NCBI GenBank assembly: GCA_963933095.1
Contig: CAWVSV010000050.1
Coordinates: 1-18,733 of the forward strand
DNA length: 18,733 bases
From: UBA1124 sp963933095
GTDB taxonomy: Bacteria > Pseudomonadota > Gammaproteobacteria > Pseudomonadales > Cellvibrionaceae
Direction: 5' to 3'
Positions 1-7,239 of this stretch are shown in pieces; within the stretch, counting starts at the first letter, position 1; each line of letters opens with the position of its first letter. The notes under the pieces were generated by a model, which saw only the letters and a list, made by a program, of their open reading frames with translations, did no database searches and was not told where the DNA came from. The position numbers and the translations under genes were made by a program.

Positions 1-98
1 ATGACCGCGATTCGTTGTTCAAATACTACCAGATTTTAACAAAGCTAACCGACTTGAAGTTGAATACCCCGAAAGAGATAAACCCTACGGTGCCCTAA
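1..98 (+). CDS. 3' end of an unknown + strand reading frame (partial, possible cassette gene)
   Basis: From base 3 a frame stays open for 31 codons and stops with TAA at 96-98; the visible protein ends in NTPKEINPTVP. The start lies left of the window. The composition (many Lys, Leu and Thr, with an AT-rich third position) looks like accessory DNA rather than the GC-richer cob genes. The stop is followed within a few bases by a palindromic attC-like stretch, as in integron cassettes, where the attC usually abuts the stop codon. I do not recognise the family. An open frame of this length can arise by chance, so it is tentative. Confidence 0.4.
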   Translation, partial: DRDSLFKYYQILTKLTDLKLNTPKEINPTVP

Positions 99-261
99 AG
101 CTATAACAACTAATTAGATGCGAACCCACATCTAATGTTTGTGGTGGCTTCGCTTAAAAAATTTTATTCATTTTATGCTAAAGCCATTTCAAATCATAGT
201 GTTAGCTCTGGTGGTTAAAGGGGTTTCACGTTTGTGCTGATGTTAGGCGCAATCTTGCGCC
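99..261. repeat. attC-like palindromic region (candidate integron recombination site)
   Basis: The stretch begins AGCTATAACAAC (99-110), resembling the left end of Vibrio-type attC repeats. Its possible partners are GTGTTAGCT (200-208), which pairs with one bulge, or GTTAGGC (242-248), a perfect GTTRRRY core. Inside is a perfect 8-bp hairpin ATTAGATG / CATCTAAT (113-120 and 129-136). Just after the second core is another perfect hairpin, GGCGCAA-TC-TTGCGCC (246-261). The length, about 110 or 150 bp, would be in or slightly above the range of long attC sites. Which strand is the folded (recombining) one cannot be told from one copy, and no second copy is in the window. Confidence 0.35.
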
Positions 262-364
262 CCCCGCACTTCAAAACCTTGCATATAACACCTCATAAAA
301 CCTAATAATATCAGTACGTTACAAAACCTGCAGGGCAATCAGTGGATGTTAAATGCTAATGTGC

Positions 365-371
365 ACCTAAC
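365..371 (-). other. Core-site-like heptamer, candidate attI crossover point
   Basis: ACCTAAC on the + strand reads GTTAGGT on the - strand, which fits the GTTRRRY core where integron integrases cut. It lies about 106 bp upstream of the intI start, on the side where attI normally sits for a divergently read cassette array. A seven-base degenerate match is weak evidence alone; position next to intI is the main argument. Confidence 0.25.
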
Positions 372-409
372 ATTAATTATGCCTTTTACTGGTGCGGACT
401 GATCAAAAT

Positions 410-438
410 TTGACCTATTGAGCACAAGCATATACTGT
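410..438 (+). promoter_or_regulatory. Candidate intI promoter
   Basis: TTGACC (410-415) and TACTGT (433-438) are separated by 17 bases; the -10 element is part of the LexA box. An overlapping alternative is TTGAGC (418-423) with TATAAA (442-447), 18 bases apart. In both cases LexA bound at 435-450 would cover the -10 region and block transcription. The start codon follows 30-40 bases later. Confidence 0.5.
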
Positions 439-450
439 TTATATAAACAG
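435..450. promoter_or_regulatory. LexA operator (SOS box) of intI
   Basis: The 16-mer reads CTGT-TTATATAA-ACAG, a perfect CTGT-N8-ACAG palindrome with an AT-rich centre and TA on its left flank, the consensus of gammaproteobacterial SOS boxes. It ends 27 bases before the GTG start. LexA control of integron integrases is established in Vibrio and in class 1 integrons, so the inference here is that DNA damage induces this recombinase. Confidence 0.85.
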
Positions 451-477
451 CCATGAGTTAGACAAAGGGGTGATAGT

Positions 478-1476
478 GTGAGCGATGAAAGGCCAATATT
501 ACCTATCCCGCCGGTTAAATTACTGCACCGGTTTCGGGCATTTTTACGCAGCGCAGGCTTGAGCTGGCGCACTGAGCAAAGTTATGTTTTTTGGGTTAAA
601 GAGTTGATTAAATTTCACAACTTTACTCACCCCAATAAAATGCAGAAAAAGCACTGTGAAGTATTTCTTAGTGCTCAGGTACTCGTTAAAAACAATCATT
701 ATAGTACCCAACGCCAAGCGGCCTCGTCGTTTAGATGCTTTTTTAATAAATTTTTACAGCAACCGCTGGGTAAACTGACTCATGCTAAATCGACAAAACC
801 GTCGAAGCTAAAGCAGCCTCTTAGCCTGCGTGAAATAGATTTACTGTTAAGCGCATGTACAACAGACGCACATTTGCCGATTAGTTTTTTTATTGCCACC
901 GGTGTTCGACTGCAGGAACTGTTGGATATGCGCATTTGCGATATTGATTTTGATCTTCGTGAAATATGGGTAAGGCACGGTAAAGGCGGTAAATCGCGTG
1001 TTTTACCTTTGCCACTGTGCCTGTATCGACCACTGCAACTGCAATATGAAAAGGTATTAAGCCAGCATAATTTTGATGTGGAAAATGGACAGGGTTATGT
1101 CGCTATTCCAAAATGGCTGGCGCGCAATCGTAAAACGGTTGAACGAGAGTTTCGCTATCAGTATTTGTTCCCGGCCCACGGCCTTAAAGCGGTTTATAAC
1201 AATGGCCGCTTGTATAGGGAAGCTATGCCAAGAAGAACACTGCAATCGTGTATTAGTCGCGCCATAAAGCAATCGGGTATAACTAAGGATATCTCTTGCC
1301 ATAATTTTAGGCATACCTTTGCCAGCCACCTGTGTGCTCAAGGGTGCAATATTCGCGAGATACAAACATTGCTGGGGCATGACAGTGTGGCAACAACCCA
1401 GCGCTATTTACATCGACTTGATGTTGATCTCTCGACGATTGTTAGCCCTGTAGACGTGCTTTGTGTCGACCGGTAA
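478..1476 (+). CDS. intI: Integron integrase IntI (tyrosine recombinase)
   Basis: The 332-residue protein matches integron integrases in length (about 320-340). An N-terminal SAM-like DNA-binding domain (about 13-95, including SWRTEQSYVFWVKELIKFH) precedes the catalytic domain. The tyrosine-recombinase residues are all present: Arg144 (TGVRLQEL), Lys in GKGGKSR (about 167-173), His275 and Arg278 (CHNFRHTFASHL), His301 (LLGHDS) and Tyr310 (QRYLH). The extra IntI-specific insert is visible at about 205-235, ending in FRYQYLFPAHG, which separates it from XerC/D. It should catalyse attI x attC and attC x attC recombination of gene cassettes. The start is GTG with AAGGGG seven to eight bases upstream. 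A LexA box controls it. Box I (ATGVRLQE for the usual GTGMRISE) is divergent, so activity is likely but not certain. Confidence 0.9.
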   Translation: MSDERPILPIPPVKLLHRFRAFLRSAGLSWRTEQSYVFWVKELIKFHNFTHPNKMQKKHCEVFLSAQVLVKNNHYSTQRQAASSFRCFFNKFLQQPLGKLTHAKSTKPSKLKQPLSLREIDLLLSACTTDAHLPISFFIATGVRLQELLDMRICDIDFDLREIWVRHGKGGKSRVLPLPLCLYRPLQLQYEKVLSQHNFDVENGQGYVAIPKWLARNRKTVEREFRYQYLFPAHGLKAVYNNGRLYREAMPRRTLQSCISRAIKQSGITKDISCHNFRHTFASHLCAQGCNIREIQTLLGHDSVATTQRYLHRLDVDLSTIVSPVDVLCVDR

Positions 1477-1950
1477 CAAGACCTTAGCGTTTATGAATAC
1501 TGCCTATTGAGATAGAGTTGCACGGCACGCTTTACCCGAAATGCTGAACTCTTTTAGCAATGGACCCTGGCCCGGCCGCTGCGCTAATTGATAGCATATC
1601 GCAGCTCAATAAGGGCTGCGTTATAACTGAAAATTATCCGGGTGGCATTATCAATGCTCGCATATTGCCTTTGTTCTGAAGCCATATGGGCAAAGGTGTA
1701 AGCGCTGGGGGGTAGAAAATGTATCAAGTTAAAATGTGCGACTGGATGGATTCGGAGCTATAGCCTCAATAGGAGATGCTTTGGAGGGCGCACTGAAAGT
1801 TGCCGTGTATAACTGCAGGTGACCGACTGTGCACAGTGCCCCACCCAGCCTCTGGAAAAGTTGGATGGAGTGCTGATTTTCATAAATAAAAACCTGTCGA
1901 GCTAAAGCGGTGTCAGCATGCTCGCCCTAGAACATTATGCATTGCTTAAA
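1477..1950. other. 474-bp gene-free region between convergent intI and cobM
   Basis: No reading frame with a plausible start and ribosome site fills this stretch. A short open frame around 1758-1820 (SIGDALEGALKVAVYNC) has no clear start and ends soon after. One hairpin stands out at 1596-1624: ATATCGCAGC, a 9-base loop, GCTGCGTTAT, with nine of ten pairs. It lacks a following T-run, so a terminator role is doubtful. The region may be decayed cassette or transfer-scar DNA; I cannot identify its origin. Confidence 0.5.
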
Positions 1951-2772
1951 TTACTCAGGTACTTTTACGGGTGGATGAGCTTGTGAGTCGTCGACTGATC
2001 TAGCTTTTGCCGGTCTCACCTTGGGCCGATATACATGAGCCTGCGCTTCATCGTAAAGATAAGAATCATCAAACTCATCGGTAGCCAAAACATGGCCGAC
2101 TAAAATTAATGCGGTGCGAGTGAATTTTTTCTCTCGAACCTTGGCGACGATATCTTTTAAAGTGCCAATGACCTTGTCTTGATCGGCCCACGAAGTGCGG
2201 TAACAAACCGCTACGGGGCAGTCTTGGCCGTAATGCGGTAACAGCTCGTCGACAATTTTATGAATACGGGTGACGCCTAGGTGAATCGCTAAGGTCGCAC
2301 CGGTTGCGGCTAGTGCGGGCAAGCGCTCGCGCTCAGGAAAAGGTGTCTTGCCTTCATAACGGGTCATAATAACCGTTTGCGATACGCCCGACAGGGTTAA
2401 CTCTTTACCCAACCAAGCCGCCGATGCAGAGGTGGCCGTTACGCCTGGAATAATTTCAAAATCGATAGCCAGCGGTTTTAGACGGCGAATTTGCTCGCCA
2501 ATGGCACCGTACACAGAGGGATCGCCCGAATGCACGCGAGCGACGTCTTTACCCTCGGCATGGGCTTGTTCAATATGTTTGAGTATTTGATCGAGGTCGA
2601 GACTGGCGGTATCAATGATTTTTTCTGCTGTGTCTTCAACATCGGCCAGAATTTCACGCGGCACTAGTGATCCCGCATAGAGAATGACCGGGCAACGGTT
2701 AATTAATTTTTGCGCTTTAATGGTAATCAGTTCGGGGTCACCGGGGCCGGCGCCAACAAAATATACAGTCAT
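1951..2772 (-). CDS. cobM: Precorrin-4 C11-methyltransferase (CobM/CbiF)
   Basis: SAM-dependent methyltransferase of the tetrapyrrole (uroporphyrin-III C-methyltransferase-like) family, 273 residues, a normal length. It adds the methyl group at C11 of (cobalt-)precorrin-4 in the cytoplasm. Visible motifs are the N-terminal VGAGPGDPELITIKA (about 6-20), RVHSGDPSVYGAIGEQ (about 79-94), the PGVTATSASAAWLG segment (about 109-122) and the C-terminal FTRTALILVGHVL. The ATG start is preceded by GGATGA. It is the last recognisable gene of the cobalamin operon; a 155-bp gap separates it from cobJ, unlike the overlaps seen elsewhere. The last 30 residues are a variable, charged tail. Confidence 0.95.
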   Translation of the reverse strand: MTVYFVGAGPGDPELITIKAQKLINRCPVILYAGSLVPREILADVEDTAEKIIDTASLDLDQILKHIEQAHAEGKDVARVHSGDPSVYGAIGEQIRRLKPLAIDFEIIPGVTATSASAAWLGKELTLSGVSQTVIMTRYEGKTPFPERERLPALAATGATLAIHLGVTRIHKIVDELLPHYGQDCPVAVCYRTSWADQDKVIGTLKDIVAKVREKKFTRTALILVGHVLATDEFDDSYLYDEAQAHVYRPKVRPAKARSVDDSQAHPPVKVPE

Positions 2773-2800
2773 GTTATGTCATCCAGTATTTCAATGTTTT

Positions 2801-2930
2801 ATAAATTTATGCTGTTAATTTTCGGCTAAAAATGGCTTCTGCGTTACCAGCATAGCCTTGATCTTTGTTGACTAAGGCCGCCAAAATTGCAGTCAATAGA
2901 GTGCAGCCAGAGCCGAATAAAGGTGCATTA
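2801..2930 (-). pseudogene. Possible remnant of a kinase-like C-terminus (cobJ-cobM gap)
   Basis: On the - strand an open frame without a good start runs from inside the end of cobJ to a TAA near 2809. It encodes APLFGSGCTLLTAILAALVN followed by a polar tail. GSGCTLLTAILAAL resembles the GTGCTLSAALAAL anion-hole segment of ThiD/PdxK-type kinases. The resemblance is short and unverified. The same gap carries inverted arms TTCGGCT (2821-2827) and AGCCGAA (2911-2917), plus TGGCT/AGCCA inside them. It could equally be non-coding DNA with a chance open frame. Confidence 0.2.
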
Positions 2931-3704
2931 AAGCTTTTTTGAATACCCGCGCGGGGTATACACCCATTCTTTTTGGCCATTAGCAATATGACGCGACTCG
3001 CTGTTGCCGACAGAAACTAGAGTAAACATATCCACGTCTTTAGCATCGAGCTCGGCTAAGGTAATCACGGTAACCGATTCATCTTCGCGAGTAAGTTGGC
3101 GACCAAGCAGTACCGGTGTTTGAGGCGGGCGATACTGGAGTAAAATATCGCGGGCATGATTGATTTGCCAGTCGCGTTTTTTTGATTTTGGATTGTAAAA
3201 AGATACCACAAAATCACCCATGCCGCAGGCGTGTAAACGTTTCTCGATGGTCTCCCAGGGGGTGAGTAAATCTGATAGTGAAATGGTGCAGAAATCGTGC
3301 CCGAGCATGGCTCCGATACGACTGGCACCGGCCTGCATGGCTGACACACCCGGCACGACTTCAATCTCGACATCCAGCCATTGGGGCGAGTTTTCTTTGC
3401 CCTGCAACTGTAGATCCAATAGTTCGAAAACTAGAGTGGCCATGGCGTAGATACCGATATCGCCACTGGAGATAAGCGCTGTGGTCTTGCCACTAGCGGC
3501 TAAGTCGAGCGCTAAACGGGCACGACCAATTTCTTCTCCTAAAGGTAAGTCATGATGTGTTTTACCACCGCACACCTCGCCAAGTAAATCTAAGTAAAGC
3601 CCATAGGCCACCAGATCAGTGGCGGCTTCGACTGCCGCACGAGCGCGGGGGGTGACCAGATCGGCGGCACCGGGGCCAGAGCTGACTAAATAAAGTGTTG
3701 TCAT
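2928..3704 (-). CDS. cobJ: Precorrin-3B C17-methyltransferase (CobJ/CbiH)
   Basis: Tetrapyrrole methyltransferase of 258 residues that methylates C17 and drives ring contraction, forming (cobalt-)precorrin-4. Motifs: LVSSGPGAADLVTPRARAAV (about 6-25), ALISSGDIGIYAMA (about 76-89), VVPGVSAMQAGASRIGAMLGHDFCTISLSDLLTPW (about 119-153) and DFVVSFYNPKSKKR (about 163-176), the last two being typical of the CobJ/CbiH subgroup. It starts at ATG 3704, 22 bases after cbiG. No CobG-type monooxygenase is in the window, so ring contraction here probably follows the cobalt-dependent CbiH mode, working with CbiG next door. Confidence 0.95.
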   Translation of the reverse strand: MTTLYLVSSGPGAADLVTPRARAAVEAATDLVAYGLYLDLLGEVCGGKTHHDLPLGEEIGRARLALDLAASGKTTALISSGDIGIYAMATLVFELLDLQLQGKENSPQWLDVEIEVVPGVSAMQAGASRIGAMLGHDFCTISLSDLLTPWETIEKRLHACGMGDFVVSFYNPKSKKRDWQINHARDILLQYRPPQTPVLLGRQLTREDESVTVITLAELDAKDVDMFTLVSVGNSESRHIANGQKEWVYTPRGYSKKL

Positions 3705-3726
3705 ATAATAGTCTTCGCGTTAATTT

Positions 3727-4506
3727 TTAATGTGGTGGTGTTGGGTAGGCTCTAGCAATTGCACAGGTAGCCTTAGTATTTTTTTGTTTAGCTAACAGCA
3801 GCTCAGGCTCTTCACCGAAAGTGTCTCGCACTGCCTTTTTGGCAAAAAAAAGCGCCGCAGATTCGGCCACGCCGTAAACGCCGACCACTGAATAAACATA
3901 ATCTGACTGGCTATTGAGCAGATGCTCGACACTGCGTAGCTGCTTGGTGCTGGCCGTTTGAAAGAGTATGTTATGGGCCTTGGCCAGCGCGATTAAACCG
4001 ACTTCATCGGCTTTGATAGCGATACTATTAATAGAGTGAATATTGTCGATGGTTAAACCGGCTTGCTGTAAACACTGCTGCAACAATTCTTCTAAATAAG
4101 ACTGAGGACAGTCGCGTTCGCAGCCCATACCGATGCTATAAACAGGGTTCAAATAAGGATTGGCGGTGGTAATAACCGTTTGCGAATCGAGCCGTGTGGC
4201 TACTTGTTCGGCCCAGTTGTTGGCGCCGCCTTGGTGACCCGACAATAGAGGAATAACAAATTTTCCTGCCTCGTCGAGTACTAGTACCGGGGGATCTGTT
4301 TTTTTAGAGCCCAATACCGGCGCCAAGGTGCGCACGGCTATGCCGGTGGCGCAGATTAATACCAAGCGTTCGCCGCGTTGAAAGGCCGCCTGAATATTTT
4401 CAGTAAACGGCTTGGGTTTAAACCAGACAGCCGAATTTTCTAGCAGGCCTTGCAGGCGCTCGGCTAATTTTAAACCGGCCTCGGTCAGCGCGACTATACG
4501 GATCAT
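3727..4506 (-). CDS. cbiG: Compact CbiG: cobalt-precorrin-5A hydrolase with CobE-like C-terminus
   Basis: CbiG opens the delta-lactone of cobalt-precorrin-5A and releases acetaldehyde after ring contraction. The N-terminal CbiG domain (about 1-115) shows ICATGIAVRTLAPVLGSKKTDPPVLVLDE and VIPLLSGHQGGANNWAE. The C-terminal CobE/CbiG_C domain (about 125-255) shows YSIGMGCERDCP, AIKADEVGLIALA and GVAESAALFFA. At 259 residues it is much shorter than Salmonella CbiG (about 350): after VITTANPYLNPV the protein passes straight into the C-terminal domain, so the usual middle domain is missing. It overlaps cobI by ATGA (4503-4506). In the aerobic route CobG and CobE occupy this stage, so the protein hints at an anaerobic-style C1/C2 step. 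Confidence 0.9.
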   Translation of the reverse strand: MIRIVALTEAGLKLAERLQGLLENSAVWFKPKPFTENIQAAFQRGERLVLICATGIAVRTLAPVLGSKKTDPPVLVLDEAGKFVIPLLSGHQGGANNWAEQVATRLDSQTVITTANPYLNPVYSIGMGCERDCPQSYLEELLQQCLQQAGLTIDNIHSINSIAIKADEVGLIALAKAHNILFQTASTKQLRSVEHLLNSQSDYVYSVVGVYGVAESAALFFAKKAVRDTFGEEPELLLAKQKNTKATCAIARAYPTPPH

Positions 4507-5252
4507 GAACGTGAATCCAGACGGCGCCGCGCTTTGCTGCGAGTTACTACAAACAGCGAGAAATAGGGCCCAGCCTCGCCTTGCAACACGCTCATATCAG
4601 TTTCGATATGTTGCCGTTGGCGACCAATGTATTCTAAGTAGTTGGCATCACTACTGCGGCCAGTGTCTGTTAGCGCCTGCAGAATTCGCTGCCGCGAACG
4701 CCCCGCTTTCATGATAACCACTGAATCATGCGCCGTTAAAGTCTCGCGCAATTGCTGCTCGGAGTGACGGCCACTGACCACGGCAAATGATTCTTTGAGC
4801 ATGCTCAAGGGGATTTTTAACGCCGCGCTAGCGGCGTGCACCGAGGAAATACCCGGCACTACCTGGCAGCTAAATTGATCTTCAAGACGCTCTAGTAAAT
4901 AGGCGAAAGAGCCGAAAAATAACGGGTCACCCTCACATAAAAACACCACCGATTGACCGGCTGTTAATGCCAAGGCTATAGCCTTGGCCGCCTGATCATA
5001 GGCCGTATTGGCCGCCGAACGATCTTCCGCCATCGGCATAACTACCGGTATATGACGCTGGTCTTTACTGACATCTTGCAGCGCCAAGGCAGCGATTTTT
5101 TTCGCCTGAGAGTCGCCCTTTGCATTGGCGATATAACTGATCACATCCGCCTGCTGAATAAGACGATAGGCTTTTAAAGTTAACAACTCAGGATCGCCGG
5201 GGCCGACCCCGACTCCAACAAAAATAGCCTGCGATGATTGCGTTGTATTCAC
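4503..5252 (-). CDS. cobI: Precorrin-2 C20-methyltransferase (CobI/CbiL)
   Basis: Tetrapyrrole methyltransferase of 249 residues that converts (cobalt-)precorrin-2 to precorrin-3A by methylation at C20, the first step committed to corrins. Motifs: FVGVGVGPGDPELLTLKAYR (about 11-30), VVFLCEGDPLFFGSFAYLLERL (about 102-123) and CQVVPGISSVHAASAALKIPL (about 129-149). The GTG start overlaps the cobL stop as GTGA, which suggests translational coupling. The C-terminus is strongly basic (RSKARRRLDSRS). CobI and CbiL differ mainly in whether the substrate carries cobalt, which cannot be read from sequence by eye. Confidence 0.95.
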   Translation of the reverse strand: MNTTQSSQAIFVGVGVGPGDPELLTLKAYRLIQQADVISYIANAKGDSQAKKIAALALQDVSKDQRHIPVVMPMAEDRSAANTAYDQAAKAIALALTAGQSVVFLCEGDPLFFGSFAYLLERLEDQFSCQVVPGISSVHAASAALKIPLSMLKESFAVVSGRHSEQQLRETLTAHDSVVIMKAGRSRQRILQALTDTGRSSDANYLEYIGRQRQHIETDMSVLQGEAGPYFSLFVVTRSKARRRLDSRS

Positions 5253-6574
5253 GATTGTCCCTCAACCTGCGCGATTTTATTAAACGGCTTGTTAAACTTG
5301 AAAAGACTCACCGGCAAGTTCGGCCGATACAGTAATTGCCCGGCCAACGCGCCGCCGCGACTAACCGCCACTTGCACAGTTTGTCGTTCGACACCATTGT
5401 GTAAATTGGCATAAAACTGCTGCAGAATCATTTTAGTATTTTCAGTCACGGCACTGGCCACTAACACCCCTCCGGCCGGCAACTGCTGCCAGCATACATT
5501 GAGCAGGTCCGGCAGTTCGCCATCGCTGCCACCGATAAAAATTTTATTGGCGGCAGGAATTGCCGCCAAAGCCTCCGGCGCGCGAGCATTAATTGCGGTG
5601 ACATTGTTGACCACGCCAAAACGCTCACAATTGGCCTGCATGCACGCAAATCGCTCGCGGTGATGCTCTATGGCAAACACCTGCGATTTAGGCGCCCAGT
5701 AGCCCCATTCCACCGCAACACTGCCACAGCCCGCGCCAATATCCCAGCCAATGTCAGCTGGACCCGGCTGCAACAGCGACAAAATAGTTAGCCGCACTTC
5801 GCGTTTGGTGAGCAGGCCTTTGCCTGCCTCGCCGTCGGTAATGAAATCGGTGTCGGGAATACCGGGAAAGCGCGGCAGGTAACAACCGGCGCCAATCACG
5901 GTAATAACCGTTACCTGCAGTGAATCAAAATGTGGGGCTACAGTGGAGTCTGGATCGAGCAACTCGGCCACTGAAAACTCTCGCACTTTTTGCTCGGCAT
6001 AGCCCATTTTTTCACAGACCCACAATCGTGAGTCAGGAAATCCCGCCTGTTGGCATTCTTGCGCCAGTTTTTGCGGCTGGCTGTTTTTATCGGTCAACAG
6101 TACCAGCGTTCGGCCCGCCTGCAACTGGCGGCGAATAGTGACTTGCGCACGGCCGTGCAAGCTGATTACATCGACATCCTGCAGTGACAACCCCAGTGCA
6201 TGACAGGCCGCTTGAATACTGGAAACGGCCGGATAAAAATGCAGCGCTTGGCGGCTAAAATTTTGGCTAAACCAGCGCCCTATACCAAAGTAAAGGGGGT
6301 CGCCGGAGGCGAGAATAGCCACTGAACTGAAGTTTGGCTGGGCGCCAACTTTTTCAATCAGCGCTGGTAACTGCGACAATTTTGGCAGTGGATACTGTTG
6401 CTGCTCGGGAGCTAATACCGCGGCGAGCGTTTGCAACTGCCGCTCGGAACCTATGACCGCAGAGGAGCGCTGCAATGCCGCTAGTGCCGGGGCGTCTAGT
6501 TGCGCCGGAGCTGCCACGCCCAAGCCAATAATATGAATATTGACCGCGGGGGTTATCAACTTAGAAGCACTCAT
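5249..6574 (-). CDS. cobL: Precorrin-6Y C5,15-methyltransferase, CbiE-CbiT fusion (CobL)
   Basis: Fused bifunctional enzyme. The N-terminal CbiE-type domain (about 10-205) methylates C5; its glycine motif is degenerate (IIGLGVAAPAQLDAPAL) but ILASGDPLYFGIGRW is intact. The C-terminal CbiT-type class I methyltransferase (about 245-400) performs C15 methylation and C12 acetate decarboxylation, with TKREVRLTILSLL, the SAM site WDIGAGCGSVAVEW and KIFIGGSDGELPDLL. The ATG at 6574 overlaps the cobH stop as TGATG and has GAGTGG upstream. A GTG three codons earlier (6583) is possible but has only AGG at 3-base spacing. Its stop overlaps the cobI start by four bases. The fusion is usual in aerobic-pathway organisms such as pseudomonads. 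Confidence 0.93.
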   Translation of the reverse strand: MSASKLITPAVNIHIIGLGVAAPAQLDAPALAALQRSSAVIGSERQLQTLAAVLAPEQQQYPLPKLSQLPALIEKVGAQPNFSSVAILASGDPLYFGIGRWFSQNFSRQALHFYPAVSSIQAACHALGLSLQDVDVISLHGRAQVTIRRQLQAGRTLVLLTDKNSQPQKLAQECQQAGFPDSRLWVCEKMGYAEQKVREFSVAELLDPDSTVAPHFDSLQVTVITVIGAGCYLPRFPGIPDTDFITDGEAGKGLLTKREVRLTILSLLQPGPADIGWDIGAGCGSVAVEWGYWAPKSQVFAIEHHRERFACMQANCERFGVVNNVTAINARAPEALAAIPAANKIFIGGSDGELPDLLNVCWQQLPAGGVLVASAVTENTKMILQQFYANLHNGVERQTVQVAVSRGGALAGQLLYRPNLPVSLFKFNKPFNKIAQVEGQS

Positions 6575-7239
6575 CAGTACCACTCGCCTGTGTTGCAGCG
6601 CAACAGCGCATTACAGGCCGACGCTGTAACGGCACTGCCGCCTTGGTTGCCGAGTAGAGTAATACACTCAATACCCAGCTCTTGATGCACATCCCACAGC
6701 GCTTGTTTTGACTCGGCTGCGCCGACAAAACCCACGGGCATAGCGATAATCAGGGCGGGTAGCCCTACATTTGAGCCAAGACCAGAGGCACGGCCTTGTG
6801 CAATCATTTCGAGCAGCCGAAAGAGCGCCGTGGGCGCGTTTCCGATCATAACGACACTGCCCGCCAACTGCGGTTGCCAATAATCTAACGCTGCCATAGA
6901 GCGCGTTTCGCCGCGTGATTTTGCCAGCGCAGGCACATCAATATGATTTAAAAAACACAGTGGTTCCACCCCTACCATGCGTTTAGTGATGCCCTGCTTA
7001 ACCATTTCCACGTCGCAAAGAATGGCGCTGCCAGCCGCCAGAGCCTTGCGACCAGCCGCACAGGCGTTATCACTAAAGCGCACCTGTTTAGCGATTTCGG
7101 GCATACCCACGCTATGAACAATACGCATCACCACCTGCTGTTGTTCTCGACTGAGGCTGGACAGCTCGGTGATCTGACGAATGCGGCGAAAACTTTCACT
7201 TTCAATGCCCTGGGGGTCAATAACGTAATCAAATACCAT
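6574..7239 (-). CDS. cobH: Precorrin-8X methylmutase (CobH/CbiC)
   Basis: Moves the methyl group from C11 to C12 of (cobalt-)precorrin-8, giving (hydrogeno/co)byrinic acid. The protein has 221 residues, close to the family norm of about 210. His42 in MRIVHSVG fits the catalytic histidine; other family segments are VRFSDNACAAGRKALAAGSAILCDVEMV (about 53-80), VVMIGNAPTALFRLLE and ALIIAMPVGFVGAAESKQAL. The ATG has AAAGG upstream. That ribosome site lies in the left inverted repeat of a MITE-like insert, so the insert may supply the translation signal. The stop overlaps the cobL start. Confidence 0.95.
   Translation of the reverse strand: MVFDYVIDPQGIESESFRRIRQITELSSLSREQQQVVMRIVHSVGMPEIAKQVRFSDNACAAGRKALAAGSAILCDVEMVKQGITKRMVGVEPLCFLNHIDVPALAKSRGETRSMAALDYWQPQLAGSVVMIGNAPTALFRLLEMIAQGRASGLGSNVGLPALIIAMPVGFVGAAESKQALWDVHQELGIECITLLGNQGGSAVTASACNALLRCNTGEWY

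Noticed and set aside
365..463. Possible second attC with cores ACCTAAC (365-371) and GTTAGAC (457-463)
   Set aside because: It would include the intI promoter and LexA box, and the inner arms do not pair convincingly; the cores alone are too common.
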